Assembly: GCA_026988195.1 (NCBI GenBank)
Contig: JALSLS010000462.1
Location: 1-6,481, forward strand
DNA length: 6,481 bases
Source: Methylomonas sp.
GTDB taxonomy: Bacteria; Pseudomonadota; Gammaproteobacteria; Methylococcales; Methylomonadaceae
Direction: 5' to 3'
The position numbers and the translations under genes were made by a program. This document shows positions 1-6,481 of the stretch, in pieces. The stretch's first letter is position 1, and the number at the start of each line of letters is the position of its first letter. A model generated the notes under the pieces. That model saw only the letters and a program-made list of their open reading frames with translations, ran no database searches and was not told the origin of the DNA.

Positions 1-162
1 GCTCAATTTTTAATTCCGATGGCTGTTTCACTAGGCTTTGGTATTTTATTTGCCACCTTTATTACCTTATTACTGATTCCTATTAATTATATGATTTTAG
101 AAGATTTATTTAGCTTTTCTCGAAGGTTCAGTATTAAAGACAAAGCGTTATTAAAAAGATAA
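1..162 (+). CDS. RND efflux permease, C-terminal fragment (RND1; 5' end outside window)
   Basis: This is an open frame from the first base of the window to a TAA at 160-162, giving 53 residues (AQFLIPMAVSLGFGILFATF... ending ALLKR). It matches the last transmembrane helix (TM12) of an RND permease. The first 27 residues agree with residues 992-1018 of the complete RND permease downstream at 23 of 27 positions, so the two are paralogues. After the helix RND1 carries a longer basic cytoplasmic tail (about 24 residues, with RR and several Lys) than RND2. By family knowledge it would be an inner-membrane proton-driven exporter. The stop lies two bases before the outer-membrane factor start, which implies one transcript. 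The family call is firm. Substrate, subfamily and whether the missing part is intact cannot be judged here. Confidence 0.88.
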   Translation, partial: AQFLIPMAVSLGFGILFATFITLLLIPINYMILEDLFSFSRRFSIKDKALLKR

Positions 163-164
163 TC

Positions 165-1586
165 ATGCCATTTAAAAATAAAAAGAACTATTTACTAACC
201 CTTCCATGCATTGTGTCTATTGGCTTAATACTTCCTGGCTGTAGTTATTTTAGTCCAACTGATTCTGCACCAGAAACAGTACAGATACCAAAGGAATGGT
301 TATCAGCAAATATTGAGAAACAGGACTCAGTACGCCCTTGGTTAGATGAGTTTTCGAACCCTCAGCTCACGACTCTGGTTACTGAAGCTTTTAAGCAGAA
401 CCCGAGTATACAAAGCTTAATTGCCAGTATTGAAATTGCTGACAACCAGACCTGGTTATCATGGTCAGCCTTTTCACCAAAAATAAATGCGGGCATTAAA
501 TCCAGTAGAAACCAGCGAAATAATGCCGCAGGTTTTTCTGTCTCTTCCAATCGGGTTAATAACGTTGGCTTTGGGCTTGATTTTATATGGGAAATAGACC
601 TTTGGTATAAGCTTGGTAATGAATTGGAGGCGACTCAGCATGAACAAGCGGCATCCCTGTCTGATTTGTATGCGGCTCAACTTTCTTTAGCGGCTAATAT
701 TACCAAAACCTGGCTTGATGCCATTGTCGCTAAACAACAGGTTAAGCTGGCAGAAAAAACCATCCTTAGTTTTCAGAATGCTCTAGCTATTATTGAGAGT
801 GGTTATGATAGAGGACTTTATCAGGCACTTGATGTGCGTCTGGCACGAAGTAGTTTATTAAATGCACAAGGTCGTAAGCAGAACTTTCTTAAAATTCAGG
901 ATGAAACCACCCGAATACTTGAATCCTTATTAGGTCGTTACCCATCAGCAAACCTTGAGTTACCTGAACAGCTACCCGTTGTTACTCAAAGTTTTCCAAA
1001 CAGCGTACCCTCAAGTTTACTGGAACGTAGGCCCGATATTATTGCTGCTGAACAACGTTTTTTTGCTACTGACCAGCGCATGATAAAGGCTAGAAAAAAT
1101 ATGCTTCCCACCATACAAATCAGTGGTAGTGGTGGTACCAGTACCCAAAAAATGGCTGACATTTTCAACCCTGAATTCTTAATCTGGAATATAGCAGGCA
1201 ACCTGACTCAGCCACTATTTCATGGATCACAATTGTTTGCAGAGCGTAGTCAGGCCGAAGCACGCGTTAAACAGGCCGCCGCAGATTATGCTCAGGTTGT
1301 TTTAACCGCTTTTCAAGAGGTTGAAACCACTATGGCTGCAGAAAAATGGTTACAAAAGCAGCAAGATCTATTAAAAGCTGAAACCATTGAATCTAATGAA
1401 GCTGAACGCTTGGCTGAAGATAATTATATTACCGGCCTGACCGAAATTATTACTTTGCTGGAAGCGCAGCGTCGAGCTTTTGATTCTGAAAACAACTTAC
1501 TTGAGTTACGTAAACAACGTCTGCAAAATCGCGTAAACCTTTATTTGGCTCTTGGTGGCCCAGTACTTACTCCAACTTCAAAATGA
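165..1586 (+). CDS. Outer-membrane efflux lipoprotein, OprM/NodT-type (TolC superfamily)
   Basis: This 473-residue protein has the usual length for an RND outer-membrane factor, the trimeric channel that takes substrate from the adaptor/pump across the outer membrane. The N-terminus is a lipoprotein signal: a basic start (KNKK), a hydrophobic stretch at about 9-24, and a lipobox LPGC with the acylated Cys at 26. Two tandem OEP repeats follow. The first shows WEIDLW at 142-147, typical of the OprM family. The second opens with SSLLERRPDIIAAEQRF at 283-299, the hallmark LL-RRPDI-AAE motif, then QPLFHGSQL at 349-357, and ends with the conserved NLYLALGG at 458-465. Long heptad-rich segments around 150-255 and 360-455 fit the alpha-barrel hairpins. 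The ATG at 165 is the natural start because it puts the lipobox at the normal distance, but no good Shine-Dalgarno precedes it. RND1 ends two bases upstream, so translation is probably coupled. The gene overlaps the adaptor by 4 bp. Confidence 0.95.
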   Translation: MPFKNKKNYLLTLPCIVSIGLILPGCSYFSPTDSAPETVQIPKEWLSANIEKQDSVRPWLDEFSNPQLTTLVTEAFKQNPSIQSLIASIEIADNQTWLSWSAFSPKINAGIKSSRNQRNNAAGFSVSSNRVNNVGFGLDFIWEIDLWYKLGNELEATQHEQAASLSDLYAAQLSLAANITKTWLDAIVAKQQVKLAEKTILSFQNALAIIESGYDRGLYQALDVRLARSSLLNAQGRKQNFLKIQDETTRILESLLGRYPSANLELPEQLPVVTQSFPNSVPSSLLERRPDIIAAEQRFFATDQRMIKARKNMLPTIQISGSGGTSTQKMADIFNPEFLIWNIAGNLTQPLFHGSQLFAERSQAEARVKQAAADYAQVVLTAFQEVETTMAAEKWLQKQQDLLKAETIESNEAERLAEDNYITGLTEIITLLEAQRRAFDSENNLLELRKQRLQNRVNLYLALGGPVLTPTSK

Positions 1587-2803
1587 AATTAATCCGACAG
1601 CTACTCCCTCTACTCATCATCACTCTGGCGCTTCTTATTGCCTATGTTATTTACATTAATAAACCAGCAGCCAAACGTCGACCCTCTCATCCAAAAACAT
1701 TAACAGTAGAAACTGTTAAATTAACAGCCCAAAACTTTCCCGTGCTTATTAATACCCAAGGTATTGTGGAACCGAGAACAACAACGACTTTGATTCCGCG
1801 TATCTCAGGTGAAATTATTAAAGTATCTGCCAACTTTCGTCCCGGGGGATTTTTTGAACCAGGTGATACCCTAATTACCATTGATTCAACCGATTATAGA
1901 TTAGATATAAAATCGGCACAGGCAACACTATCTGAAGCTGTGTTTAACTTTAAAGAAGAACAAGCGCAAGCCGAGCAGGCTGTAGATAACTGGAAAAGAC
2001 TCGGGCGAACTGAAGTACCCTCTGACCTTGTTTTGCGTAAACCTCAACTGGCGAGAGCACAGGCAGGTGTTGATTCGGCTAAAGCCCAACTGCAAAGAGT
2101 CGAGTTAGATTTAAAACGCACACATATTAAAGCGCCCTATGCTGGCCGTATACTGGAACAATTTGTTGACCGAGGCCAGTATGTTTCTCCTGGAAATCCA
2201 CTGGCTAAAATTTTTGCTATTGATTACGTTGAGGTTCGATTACCCATCACTGAAAAACAGCGAGGTATGATTAATTTACCACGCTCTTATCGTGGTGAGT
2301 CGAACAAACCATACAATGGCCCAGAAGCAATAGTTTATGCCACCATTGGCGGTGAAAAATATGCTTGGAAAGGTAAGGTGGTTCGAACTGAAGGTAGTGT
2401 TGATAGAGCCACTCGTCAAGTCTTTGTCATTGTACAGATAGATAACCCTTATCAACGTCATAGCGACAATAGGCCACCACTAGAAATTGGGCAATTTGTA
2501 AAAGCGGATATTCAAGGGAAAATACTTAAAAATGTATACGCTGTTCCTCGTACTGCGGTACAAGGAAATAATACTATTATGGTGGTTGATAAGGAAAGCC
2601 GTTTACAACGTAAAACTATTAAAGTTTTATGGGAAACACAAGACAGCTTATTAGTTAAAGAGGGCTTATCGGCAGGAGAACAACTCTGTGTCACTTATGT
2701 GCCTTTTGCCGCAAATAATGCCAAGGTAAAACTAGCTTCTGATATTGCTAAAGCAGATAAACAAGGTCACAAGCATAAAAAAGGGGAAGGGAAACGACAA
2801 TAA
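1583..2803 (+). CDS. RND efflux periplasmic adaptor (membrane fusion protein)
   Basis: This 406-residue adaptor of the HlyD/AcrA family links the RND pump to the outer-membrane channel. It has a single N-terminal membrane anchor (about 6-24, LLPLLIITLALLIAYVI) and no lipobox cysteine, so it is anchored by a helix rather than by lipid. In order it shows a first lipoyl half-motif with IVEPRTTTTLIPRISGEI at 61-78 and FEPGDTLITID at 91-101. An alpha-hairpin follows (about 104-180), rich in Ala, Gln and Glu, then the second lipoyl half (THIKAPYAGRI, 180-190, to about 211). A beta-barrel domain (about 214-310) contains the conserved LEIGQFV at 300-306. Last is a membrane-proximal domain with VPRTAV at 321-326 and a conserved G-LSAGEQL region (361-368). 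The C-terminus is a Lys/His-rich tail (about 390-406). The ATG overlaps the preceding TGA and lacks a visible ribosome site, which suggests translational coupling. It most likely works with RND2, but could also serve RND1. Confidence 0.94.
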   Translation: MKLIRQLLPLLIITLALLIAYVIYINKPAAKRRPSHPKTLTVETVKLTAQNFPVLINTQGIVEPRTTTTLIPRISGEIIKVSANFRPGGFFEPGDTLITIDSTDYRLDIKSAQATLSEAVFNFKEEQAQAEQAVDNWKRLGRTEVPSDLVLRKPQLARAQAGVDSAKAQLQRVELDLKRTHIKAPYAGRILEQFVDRGQYVSPGNPLAKIFAIDYVEVRLPITEKQRGMINLPRSYRGESNKPYNGPEAIVYATIGGEKYAWKGKVVRTEGSVDRATRQVFVIVQIDNPYQRHSDNRPPLEIGQFVKADIQGKILKNVYAVPRTAVQGNNTIMVVDKESRLQRKTIKVLWETQDSLLVKEGLSAGEQLCVTYVPFAANNAKVKLASDIAKADKQGHKHKKGEGKRQ

Positions 2804-2811
2804 GCTTGCTT

Positions 2812-2839
2812 TTAGCCCTCTCCAGCAATGGGGAGCTAA
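2812..2839. other. Imperfect stem-loop in the adaptor-RND2 gap
   Basis: Nine bases after the adaptor stop, TTAGC (2812-2816) pairs with GCTAA (2835-2839). TCTCC (2819-2823) pairs with GGGGA (2830-2834), including one U-G pair. The loop is 6 nt (2824-2829) and the left arm has a 2-nt bulge (CC). No T-run follows, so it does not look like an intrinsic terminator. It could protect the 3' end of the upstream message, act as a processing or partial attenuation site, or be a worn intergenic repeat. The pairing is visible; the function is inference. Confidence 0.45.
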
Positions 2840-2849
2840 GAGAATACAT

Positions 2850-2883
2850 AAGATGTGCTTTGTTCCTCAGCACACCCTATCTT
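2850..2883. other. Second imperfect stem-loop in the adaptor-RND2 gap
   Basis: TGTGCT (2854-2859) pairs with AGCACA (2869-2874) around a 9-nt loop. AAGA (2850-2853) can pair with TCTT (2880-2883) across a 5-nt one-sided bulge. A mixed sequence (GTTGTTT) follows rather than a clean T-run, so a terminator role is doubtful. With the preceding hairpin it makes this gap more structured than a usual intra-operon spacer. An alternative is chance pairing. Confidence 0.35.
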
Positions 2884-2934
2884 GTTGTTTAACTGAGTGA
2901 CATACCCCTAATTATATAAAGAAAACCTAGCAAT

Positions 2935-5900
2935 ATGAATTCATTAATCGTCTGGTTTGCACGCAACGATGTAGCGGCCAACCTGCTAATGGGCATGATT
3001 GTCCTTAGTGGTCTTGTCGTTATGTTCACCATGGTGCCTGTAGAATCATCACCACAATATGAGCGCAGCCGCCTGTTTGTTAAATTTAACTACCCTGGAG
3101 GCACACCAGAAGATATAGAAAAATCAGTAACCTCCCGTATTGAAGAGGCTATTTATGATTTACCTGGAATAACCGAGTTACGCAGCACATCCAGTGAAGG
3201 TGGTGGCTCTGTCACCATGGAATCTGCTGATGGTTTTGAATACAGAGAAGTTATGACTGACATTCAATCCAGAGTTGACCTTATACACAGCTTTCCTGAC
3301 GAATTAGAAGACCTTGAGGTTGGGGTTATGTCTAGGCGCTTTGAAGTCATCAGTATTTCTGTCAGCGGCGATTTGCCAGAAACCGAATTACGCGCCTTAG
3401 GCAAACAAGTAAGGGATGAAATTGCCAACTTGCCTGATGTAACTCAAGTAGACCTTACTGGCATTAGACCTTTTGAAATTTCAATTGAAGTTTCTGAGCA
3501 GCAATTACGCGAATATGAGCTTAGTATTGCTGATTTAGCTGACGCTATTAGACGCTCATCAATTGACCTTCCAGCTGGAGCAATTAAAACAGGGGATTAC
3601 GAATTTTTAGTCCGTACTAAAGGCCAGCTATATAAGGGCGTTGATTTTGCGGATATTGTTATCAAAACGCGCCCCGATGGTACTCGCTTGCGCATTGGTG
3701 ATATAGCAAAAATACATGATGGCTTTGTTAACCTGCCTATCCTATCTCGCTTTAACGGCTCTCCCTCGGTGATGATAGAAATATATCGCTTAGGTGATCA
3801 AGATGCCTTAAAAATTTCCCAACAGGTAAAAGATTACCTACTTGAAGCACAGCCAAGAATGCCTCCAGGCGTCTCAATTGAATACTGGCGTGACCGTTCC
3901 AAATATATCAACAACCGTATTTCATCATTAATACAAACTGCGGTTCAAGGTGCCGTTTTAGTTTTCATCATGCTAACCCTGTTTTTACGTATGGAATTGG
4001 CCTTTTGGGTCGTTCTAGGGATCCCCGTATCAATTATTGGTGCCTTTGCCTTTATGCCAATATTTGATGTCACCATCAATTACACCAGTATGTTCGCTTT
4101 TATTTTAGTTTTAGGGATTGTAGTTGATGATGCCATTGTCACTGGTGAAAATATTTATAAACACATGGGGACTGATGAAGACCCGACTGAAGCGGTTATA
4201 AAAGGAACACAGGAGGTTGCTACCGCAGTCACTTTTGGGGTGTTAACCACTATTGTTGCCTTCGCCGCACTATTAACCATGGAAGGCGCAAGGAGTAAAA
4301 TGTTCACCATGATTCCAACCATTGTCATTCCCGTTCTAATACTTTCATTGGTTGAAACCAAATTAATTTTACCCTCGCATCTTAAGCATATGCGAGAAGA
4401 GAAAACCTTTCCTTTATTAAAAAGAGCACAAGACAACATTAGCTTTTATCTTGACTACTTTATTAATCAGCTCTATCAGCCTTTTTTAAACAAAGCCTTA
4501 AAAAGACCAGGGCTGACACTGGCTCTGTTTTTTAGTGTATTAGTGATCATTTGCAGTACTATTTTTAGTGGCTGGATACGATTTACTTTCTTTCCACGGG
4601 TACAAAGTGAAATCGCCAAATCGCAATTAACACTACCCGAGGGTACGCCTTATGAAATCACAAACCGTCATATCGAGCGCATAGAAAAAGCCGCATTAGC
4701 CTTACGCGATAAATATAACAGCCAAAACCCAGGTGAAAAAATCATTACTAATGTTTACTCCACTGTGAGTATTCAGGGCAGTGTTCGTATGGGCTTAAAA
4801 CCCAATCAAGGGCGTGTCAGTTTTGAGATTGTTCCACAAGAAATGCGCAGTAACCCCATTAGTACCACACAACTGGCTAAAGAGTGGCGGAAACTAGTTG
4901 GCCCTATTGCAGGCGTTAAAAAACTGACCTTTAGTGCCTCCCTTTTCAGACCTGCCAACCCTATCGACTTTATGCTAAAAGGTCATGATTTTGATGAGCT
5001 TAATAAAGTATCAGCAAAAATAAAGAAACAACTAACAGAGTACCCTGGCGTTTTTGACATTGGTGATGATTTTTCTCAAGGTAAAGAACAAGTCCAATTA
5101 AAAATCAAACCAGAAGCAGAACTTTTAGGTTTAAGTAGTCAAGATCTTGGTTTGCAAGTACGAGGTGCTTTTCATGGTATGGAAGTGCAACGCATGCAAA
5201 GGGATGGTGAAGAGGTTAAAGTGTATATTCGCTATCCAGAAGTTGATCGCCAATCATATTCTAGTCTAAAGTCAATGAAAATTCGTACAGCAGAGGGTAA
5301 TGAAGTCCCTATTCAACAGGTTGCAGACATTACTATTACTCACGCCCCTGCGGTTATTAACCGTTCAGAACGATATAGAACCATTCATGTCACCGCTGAT
5401 GCAGATCAGAAAGTTGTACAATTACCCATATTACGTACAGAAATGGATCTGTTTATTAATGAAATATTAAAAGATCACCCAGGAGTTTCATTTGTAGAAG
5501 AAGGTGAGGCAAAAGAAACTCGCGCATCATTTAAGAGTTTGGGGCTGGGTATGGTGTTGGTTTTATTTATTATTTATGCCTTATTAGCTATTCCGTTTCA
5601 ATCCTACTTACAGCCTTTTATCGTCATGTCGGTGATTCCTTTTGGTTTAATAGGTGCGGTATTAGGTCATATGATATTAGGACTAGACCTTACTATTCAA
5701 AGCGTTTTAGGGATGCTGGCATTAACCGGTGTAGTGGTCAATGACAGTTTGGTGCTAGTGGATTACACTAATCGTTGTAGACAACAAGGCGCAGAATTAT
5801 TTAATGCTGTATTACAAGCAGGTAGAGCCCGCTTTAGAGCCATCTTACTTACTTCACTTACCACCTTTATTGGACTTATGCCGATGATGTTTAGCGGTAA

Positions 5901-6024
5901 TACCCAAGCCCAGTTTTTAATTCCTATGGCTGTCTCACTCGCTTTTGGGGTGTTATTTGCTACCTTTATTACTCTAATTCTGGTGCCTTGTTTTTATTTG
6001 TTACTTGAAAGTAGAAGGGGCTAA
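2935..6024 (+). CDS. RND efflux permease, AcrB-like (HAE-1-type), complete (RND2)
   Basis: This 1029-residue inner-membrane protein has the full length of an AcrB-type proton/substrate antiporter. TM1 is at about 13-34, after the N-terminal WFARNDVAANLLM. The first porter loop carries YPGGTPEDIEKSV (53-65). TM2-TM6 lie within about 334-480, with the TM4 motif GIVVDDAIV (394-402). Its Asp398/Asp399 match the AcrB proton-relay aspartates 407/408. TM7 is at about 526-546, a second large periplasmic loop runs to about 868, and TM8-TM12 fill about 869-1023. By hand alignment Arg966 and Thr973 match AcrB Arg971 and Thr978. The TM10 lysine (AcrB Lys940) is Asn936 in the motif GVVVNDSLVLVDY. The ATG is fixed by an in-frame TAA at 2917-2919. 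Only a weak purine stretch (AAAGAAAA, 2918-2925) serves as ribosome site. It should work with the adaptor and channel encoded upstream. The broad RND class is secure, but substrate and exact subfamily are not. A heavy-metal (CusA-type) role is less likely from the motifs but not excluded. Confidence 0.95.
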   Translation: MNSLIVWFARNDVAANLLMGMIVLSGLVVMFTMVPVESSPQYERSRLFVKFNYPGGTPEDIEKSVTSRIEEAIYDLPGITELRSTSSEGGGSVTMESADGFEYREVMTDIQSRVDLIHSFPDELEDLEVGVMSRRFEVISISVSGDLPETELRALGKQVRDEIANLPDVTQVDLTGIRPFEISIEVSEQQLREYELSIADLADAIRRSSIDLPAGAIKTGDYEFLVRTKGQLYKGVDFADIVIKTRPDGTRLRIGDIAKIHDGFVNLPILSRFNGSPSVMIEIYRLGDQDALKISQQVKDYLLEAQPRMPPGVSIEYWRDRSKYINNRISSLIQTAVQGAVLVFIMLTLFLRMELAFWVVLGIPVSIIGAFAFMPIFDVTINYTSMFAFILVLGIVVDDAIVTGENIYKHMGTDEDPTEAVIKGTQEVATAVTFGVLTTIVAFAALLTMEGARSKMFTMIPTIVIPVLILSLVETKLILPSHLKHMREEKTFPLLKRAQDNISFYLDYFINQLYQPFLNKALKRPGLTLALFFSVLVIICSTIFSGWIRFTFFPRVQSEIAKSQLTLPEGTPYEITNRHIERIEKAALALRDKYNSQNPGEKIITNVYSTVSIQGSVRMGLKPNQGRVSFEIVPQEMRSNPISTTQLAKEWRKLVGPIAGVKKLTFSASLFRPANPIDFMLKGHDFDELNKVSAKIKKQLTEYPGVFDIGDDFSQGKEQVQLKIKPEAELLGLSSQDLGLQVRGAFHGMEVQRMQRDGEEVKVYIRYPEVDRQSYSSLKSMKIRTAEGNEVPIQQVADITITHAPAVINRSERYRTIHVTADADQKVVQLPILRTEMDLFINEILKDHPGVSFVEEGEAKETRASFKSLGLGMVLVLFIIYALLAIPFQSYLQPFIVMSVIPFGLIGAVLGHMILGLDLTIQSVLGMLALTGVVVNDSLVLVDYTNRCRQQGAELFNAVLQAGRARFRAILLTSLTTFIGLMPMMFSGNTQAQFLIPMAVSLAFGVLFATFITLILVPCFYLLLESRRG

Positions 6025-6124
6025 TTCATAGCCAACCACTCATACCTGTTACATCTAGCAAAACAAAATAAACCTTTTAAAAACTAGGCAGGCCCTGCTG
6101 AATAGAAACATAGCTACTTTCCCA

Positions 6125-6174
6125 TACCCTAAGGCTTAACAGCCATATCCTATTGTTTTTTTGGGGTTAGGGTA
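6125..6174. repeat. 8-bp inverted repeat enclosing a small hairpin and a T-run
   Basis: TACCCTAA (6125-6132) is the exact reverse complement of TTAGGGTA (6167-6174), 34 nt apart. Directly inside the left arm, GGCT-TAAC-AGCC (6133-6144) forms a 4-bp hairpin. Seven T residues follow at 6156-6162. The arrangement could form a branched RNA structure about 100-150 nt behind the RND2 stop and may help end transcription. The inner stem is short and sits 11 nt from the T-run, so it is not a textbook terminator. Confidence 0.4.
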
Positions 6175-6329
6175 ACTGTCATAGTGTAAATATGATATTA
6201 TTAAAACATCGTAAGCTTTATTTGTTCATTCTATTTCTTTAATTATTAGAAGTTTTAGACTGATAAATTAAAAGTACCTTGATAATCTTTCTAGTAAAGC
6301 ATTGTCTAAGAAGGTATAGCATACTGATG

Positions 6330-6357
6330 AATGGTAAAATGGTGTGTTACCATTTTT
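6330..6357. promoter_or_regulatory. Perfect 8-bp palindrome plus T-run ahead of the 6405 gene (operator or attenuator/terminator)
   Basis: AATGGTAA (6330-6337) and TTACCATT (6347-6354) form a perfect 8-bp dyad around a 9-nt spacer (6338-6346), extendable by a G-U pair. A run of five T (6353-6357) overlaps and follows the right arm. The right arm ends 50 bp before the ATG at 6405. This fits either a binding site for a dimeric regulator or an AT-rich intrinsic terminator/attenuator in the leader. The spacer begins with AATGGT, which repeats the left half-site. The dyad is seen directly; its role is inferred. Confidence 0.45.
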
Positions 6358-6404
6358 ATATAGCTATGGACGGATTACATTAACTTTTAAATAATAGGTA
6401 AATT

Positions 6405-6481
6405 ATGTTTAATAAATTTAAAAGTATGCTTACTATCTGTTTGTTAGCGTTTGCATCAATGCAAACAGCACAGGCAGTAGC
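6405..6481 (+). CDS. Secreted/periplasmic protein of unknown function, N-terminal fragment (runs off window end)
   Basis: ATG at 6405 opens a frame that runs off the window (25 full codons). It is preceded by a plausible ribosome site, AGGT at 6396-6399, five bases before the ATG. The sequence begins MFNKFKSMLTICLLAF and continues to TAQAVA. This is a Sec signal peptide with a basic n-region (two Lys), a hydrophobic core at about 8-17, and an AQA cleavage motif predicting a cut after residue 24 (TAQA|VA). An alternative start at Met8 (6426) would remove the basic n-region and is less likely. The mature protein lies outside the window, so no function can be given. The 380-bp gap and its own ribosome site suggest it is not part of the efflux operon. 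Confidence 0.7.
   Translation, partial: MFNKFKSMLTICLLAFASMQTAQAV

Larger units (their letters stand above)
6025..6404. other. 380-bp AT-rich non-coding region between RND2 and the next gene
   Basis: I see no credible gene here on either strand. The only short + strand frame noticed is a 16-codon one at 6192-6242 without a ribosome site. There is no strong intrinsic terminator directly behind RND2. The region holds an inverted repeat pair at 6125-6174 and an 8-bp palindrome at 6330-6354, listed separately. It probably contains the end of the efflux transcript and the promoter of the gene at 6405. I could not assign convincing -35/-10 boxes. Confidence 0.6.

Noticed and set aside
1..162. The near-repeat of RND C-terminal sequence at the window start as an assembly duplication
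   Set aside because: The copies differ at 17 of 81 bases, mostly at synonymous sites, and diverge fully after the last helix, so they are true paralogues.
362..1201. Minus-strand open frames of 60-71 codons inside the outer-membrane factor gene (362-550, 474-680, 986-1201)
   Set aside because: They lie opposite a well-conserved gene, show no family features and no ribosome sites; they are antisense shadows.
1687..2694. Minus-strand open frames inside the adaptor gene (1687-1881, 2276-2461, 2512-2694)
   Set aside because: They are antisense to a clear coding region, with compositions that mirror the sense codons and no independent support.
2901..2911. CATACCCCTAA at 2901-2911 resembling CATACCCTAA at 6123-6132, suggesting a shared intergenic repeat
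   Set aside because: The match is only about 10 bases with one insertion and the flanks do not align; chance is sufficient without a genome search.
4155..4439. 94-codon minus-strand open frame inside RND2
   Set aside because: It is opposite the conserved TM4-TM6 region of the permease and has no recognisable domain, signal or ribosome site.
6088..6098. GCAG-GCC-CTGC mini-hairpin as a terminator for RND2, or on the minus strand with the nearby A-rich stretch
   Set aside because: The stem is 4 bp with a 3-nt loop. It has no T-run on the + strand, and no convergent gene is present to need a minus-strand terminator.
6163..6172. GGGGTTAGGG, telomere-like or G-quadruplex-like
   Set aside because: There are only two G-runs, fewer than a quadruplex needs, and it is explained as one arm of the inverted repeat.
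6192..6242. 16-codon + strand frame starting MILLKHRK in the last intergenic region
   Set aside because: It is very short, has no ribosome site, and AT-rich DNA yields such hydrophobic frames by chance.

Overview
The window is an operon-like stretch, all on the + strand, encoding a tripartite RND-type efflux system of a Gram-negative bacterium. An outer-membrane factor lipoprotein, a periplasmic adaptor and an inner-membrane RND permease are all present. The AT-rich composition, the codon use and the protein character suggest a gammaproteobacterium, but nothing here fixes the genus.

Layout. Positions 1-162 hold the last 53 codons of a first RND permease (RND1) whose body lies upstream. Two bases later an OprM/NodT-type outer-membrane lipoprotein begins (165-1586). 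Its stop overlaps the start of the membrane-fusion (adaptor) protein by 4 bp (ATGA; adaptor 1583-2803). A 131-bp gap with two imperfect stem-loops follows. Then comes a complete 1029-residue RND permease (RND2, 2935-6024), whose C-terminus is clearly paralogous to the RND1 tail. A 380-bp AT-rich non-coding region (6025-6404) contains two inverted repeats. It leads to the first 25 codons of an unrelated gene with a Sec signal peptide (6405 to the window edge).

How the genes work together. RND2 should use the proton-motive force to move substrates from the periplasm or inner membrane. The adaptor should bridge it to the outer-membrane channel, giving export across the whole envelope. RND1 is tightly packed against the outer-membrane factor, so the cluster appears to hold two related RND pumps around one channel gene. 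They might share the channel as alternative pumps or form a mixed (MdtBC-like) pump; the sequence cannot decide. No regulator gene is visible, and the substrate cannot be inferred.

I found no clearly undescribed system. The points most worth a second look are the duplicated RND permeases, the loss of the AcrB Lys940-equivalent in RND2, the structured gap between adaptor and RND2, and the palindrome before the last gene.
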